Positions 7,243-8,312 of a stretch of DNA of 8,312 nucleotides are shown here, one piece after another (positions within the stretch are counted from its first letter, which is position 1; every line of letters starts with the position of its first letter). This stretch comes from DASUKL01 sp036278755. Lineage in GTDB: Bacteria > Chloroflexota > Limnocylindria > Limnocylindrales > CSP1-4. The stretch covers positions 1-8,312 of the forward strand of contig DASUKL010000035.1 of the NCBI GenBank assembly GCA_036278755.1. Reading direction: 5' to 3'. The notes below the pieces were generated by a model. The model saw only the letters and a list, made by a program, of their open reading frames with translations. It was not told the origin of the DNA and searched no databases. Position numbers and translations under genes: made by a program.

Positions 7243-8312
7243 CGGCATCGGGTCGTCATCGTCGGCGGCGGCTTCGCTGGGCTGTACGCCGCCAAGGGGC
7301 TCGACGACGAGGCCATCGAGCTGACCGTCGTCGATCGGCGGAACTTCCACCTCTTCCAGCCGCTGCTCTATCAGGTCGCCACCGGCGCCCTGGCGGCGGG
7401 TGAGATCAGCCAGCCCCTGCGCTCGATCCTGCGTCGTCAGGCGAACACCGAGGTCCTTCTGGGCGAGGCGGTCGACCTGGACGTCGATGGCCGGGCGGTC
7501 ATCCTCTCGGATGGCGGGCGGGTCCCGTACGACACGCTGGTCGTGGCCACGGGCGCCCACCATGCCTACTTCGGCCACGACGCGTGGGCCGCCGTGGCGC
7601 CCGGGCTCAAGTCCGTCGAGGACGCCCTCGAGATCCGGCGACGCGTCCTGCTGGCCTTCGAGACCGCGGAGCGCGAGGACGACCCGGACGAACGCTTGGC
7701 CTGGATGAGCTTCGTGGTCGTCGGCGGCGGTCCCACCGGGGTCGAGCTCGCCGGGGCGCTGGGCGAGATCGCCCACGACACGCTGCGCCGGGACTTCCGA
7801 CGCATCGACCCGACGCAGGCCCGGATCACCCTCGTCGAGGGTTTGAATCGCATCCTGCCGACCTATCCCGCCAGCCTCTCGCGGGCCGCCGCGCGCCAAC
7901 TCGTCCGCCTGGGCGTGACCGTCCGACCGAAGACCATGGTCGAGGGGATCGACGACGGCGGGGTCATGGTCCGGACGAGCGGGGCGGCCGGGGCGGACGG
8001 GGCGGCGGCCTCCGAGCGCATCGTGGCCCGCACCGTGCTCTGGGCCGCCGGGGTGCAGGCCGCCTCGTTCGGCCGTCGGGTGGCCGCCGCGACCGGCGTC
8101 ACGACCGATCGCGCCGGCCGGTTCGCCGTAGACGCGGACCTCAGCCTGCACGGCCATCCCGAGATCCTGGCCCTGGGCGATCTGGCCATCGTGTCCTGGA
8201 AACCCGCCGAGCCGGCGCGGCCGGGACGCTCGGCTAAGCCCGCCAGGCCTGTGCCCGGGGTAGCCCCGTCGGCTATCCAGGAGGGCCGCTACGCCGCCCG
8301 AGCGATCAAGGC
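7234..8312 (+). CDS. ndh: Type II NADH:quinone oxidoreductase (NDH-2), 3' end beyond the window
   Basis: The visible 359 codons encode a two-dinucleotide-fold flavoprotein. The FAD fold has VVIVGGGFAGL (7-17) and acidic Asp34 at the end of the second strand. It is followed by FHLFQPLLYQVATG (38-51), characteristic of NDH-2. The NADH fold has VVVGGGPTGVELAG (161-174). The second FAD motif is ILALGDLA (311-318), and APSAIQEGRYAA (344-355) corresponds to the segment near the quinone site. It would pass electrons from NADH to membrane quinone without pumping protons; the C-terminal membrane-anchoring helices are outside the window. Between the GD motif and the quinone segment lies a basic Pro/Arg/Ala stretch (about 324-339) longer than usual. 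The ATG at 7234 is chosen because GxGxxG follows at the normal distance and AAGGG (7222-7226) precedes it by 7 bases. Other FAD-dependent pyridine nucleotide-disulfide oxidoreductases fit less well. Confidence 0.93.
   Translation, partial: MAGRHRVVIVGGGFAGLYAAKGLDDEAIELTVVDRRNFHLFQPLLYQVATGALAAGEISQPLRSILRRQANTEVLLGEAVDLDVDGRAVILSDGGRVPYDTLVVATGAHHAYFGHDAWAAVAPGLKSVEDALEIRRRVLLAFETAEREDDPDERLAWMSFVVVGGGPTGVELAGALGEIAHDTLRRDFRRIDPTQARITLVEGLNRILPTYPASLSRAAARQLVRLGVTVRPKTMVEGIDDGGVMVRTSGAAGADGAAASERIVARTVLWAAGVQAASFGRRVAAATGVTTDRAGRFAVDADLSLHGHPEILALGDLAIVSWKPAEPARPGRSAKPARPVPGVAPSAIQEGRYAARAIK

Overview
The window is very GC-rich and densely coding, with strong C/G bias at third codon positions. 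Gene content (a large CopC-CopD fusion with extra C-terminal domains, pyruvate phosphate dikinase, a type II NADH dehydrogenase, an S9 peptidase), plus -10 hexamers of the TANNNT type placed a few bases before start codons, suggests a free-living high-GC bacterium. My best guess is a Chloroflexota lineage (Limnocylindria/Ellin6529-like). An actinobacterial-type genome cannot be excluded from this window alone. No phage, transposase, CRISPR or RNA gene was recognised.

Layout. (1) 1-1313, minus: 5' part of an S9-family serine peptidase (N-terminal beta-propeller); the catalytic domain lies beyond the left edge. (2) 1314-1756: about 440 bp without a convincing gene. It holds the peptidase promoter, a 19-bp GC-rich tandem repeat, and a six-copy array of a 17-bp dyad (GTnnCG-N5-CGTGAC) repeated every 51 bp. 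(3) 1757-4096, minus: a CopC-CopD copper-resistance fusion with a split YtkA/FixH-like region, a Ser/Pro linker and a LolA/LppX-like C-terminal domain. (4) 4097-4407: divergent promoter region with a four-copy 19-20-bp tandem repeat ending next to a -10 box for the rightward genes. (5) 4408-7209, plus: ppdK, complete. (6) 7201-7242: exact 21-bp tandem duplication across the ppdK stop and the next start. (7) 7234-8312, plus: type II NADH:quinone oxidoreductase, cut by the right edge.

How they fit. ppdK and ndh look like a co-transcribed pair: one interconverts pyruvate and phosphoenolpyruvate using ATP/AMP and Pi/PPi, the other re-oxidises NADH into the quinone pool without proton pumping. The copper protein and the peptidase are read the opposite way, each apparently from its own promoter. 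The most unusual element is the phased dyad array at 1453-1725, between the 3' end of the copper gene and the promoter of the peptidase gene. Its function is unknown. Everything else belongs to recognisable families.
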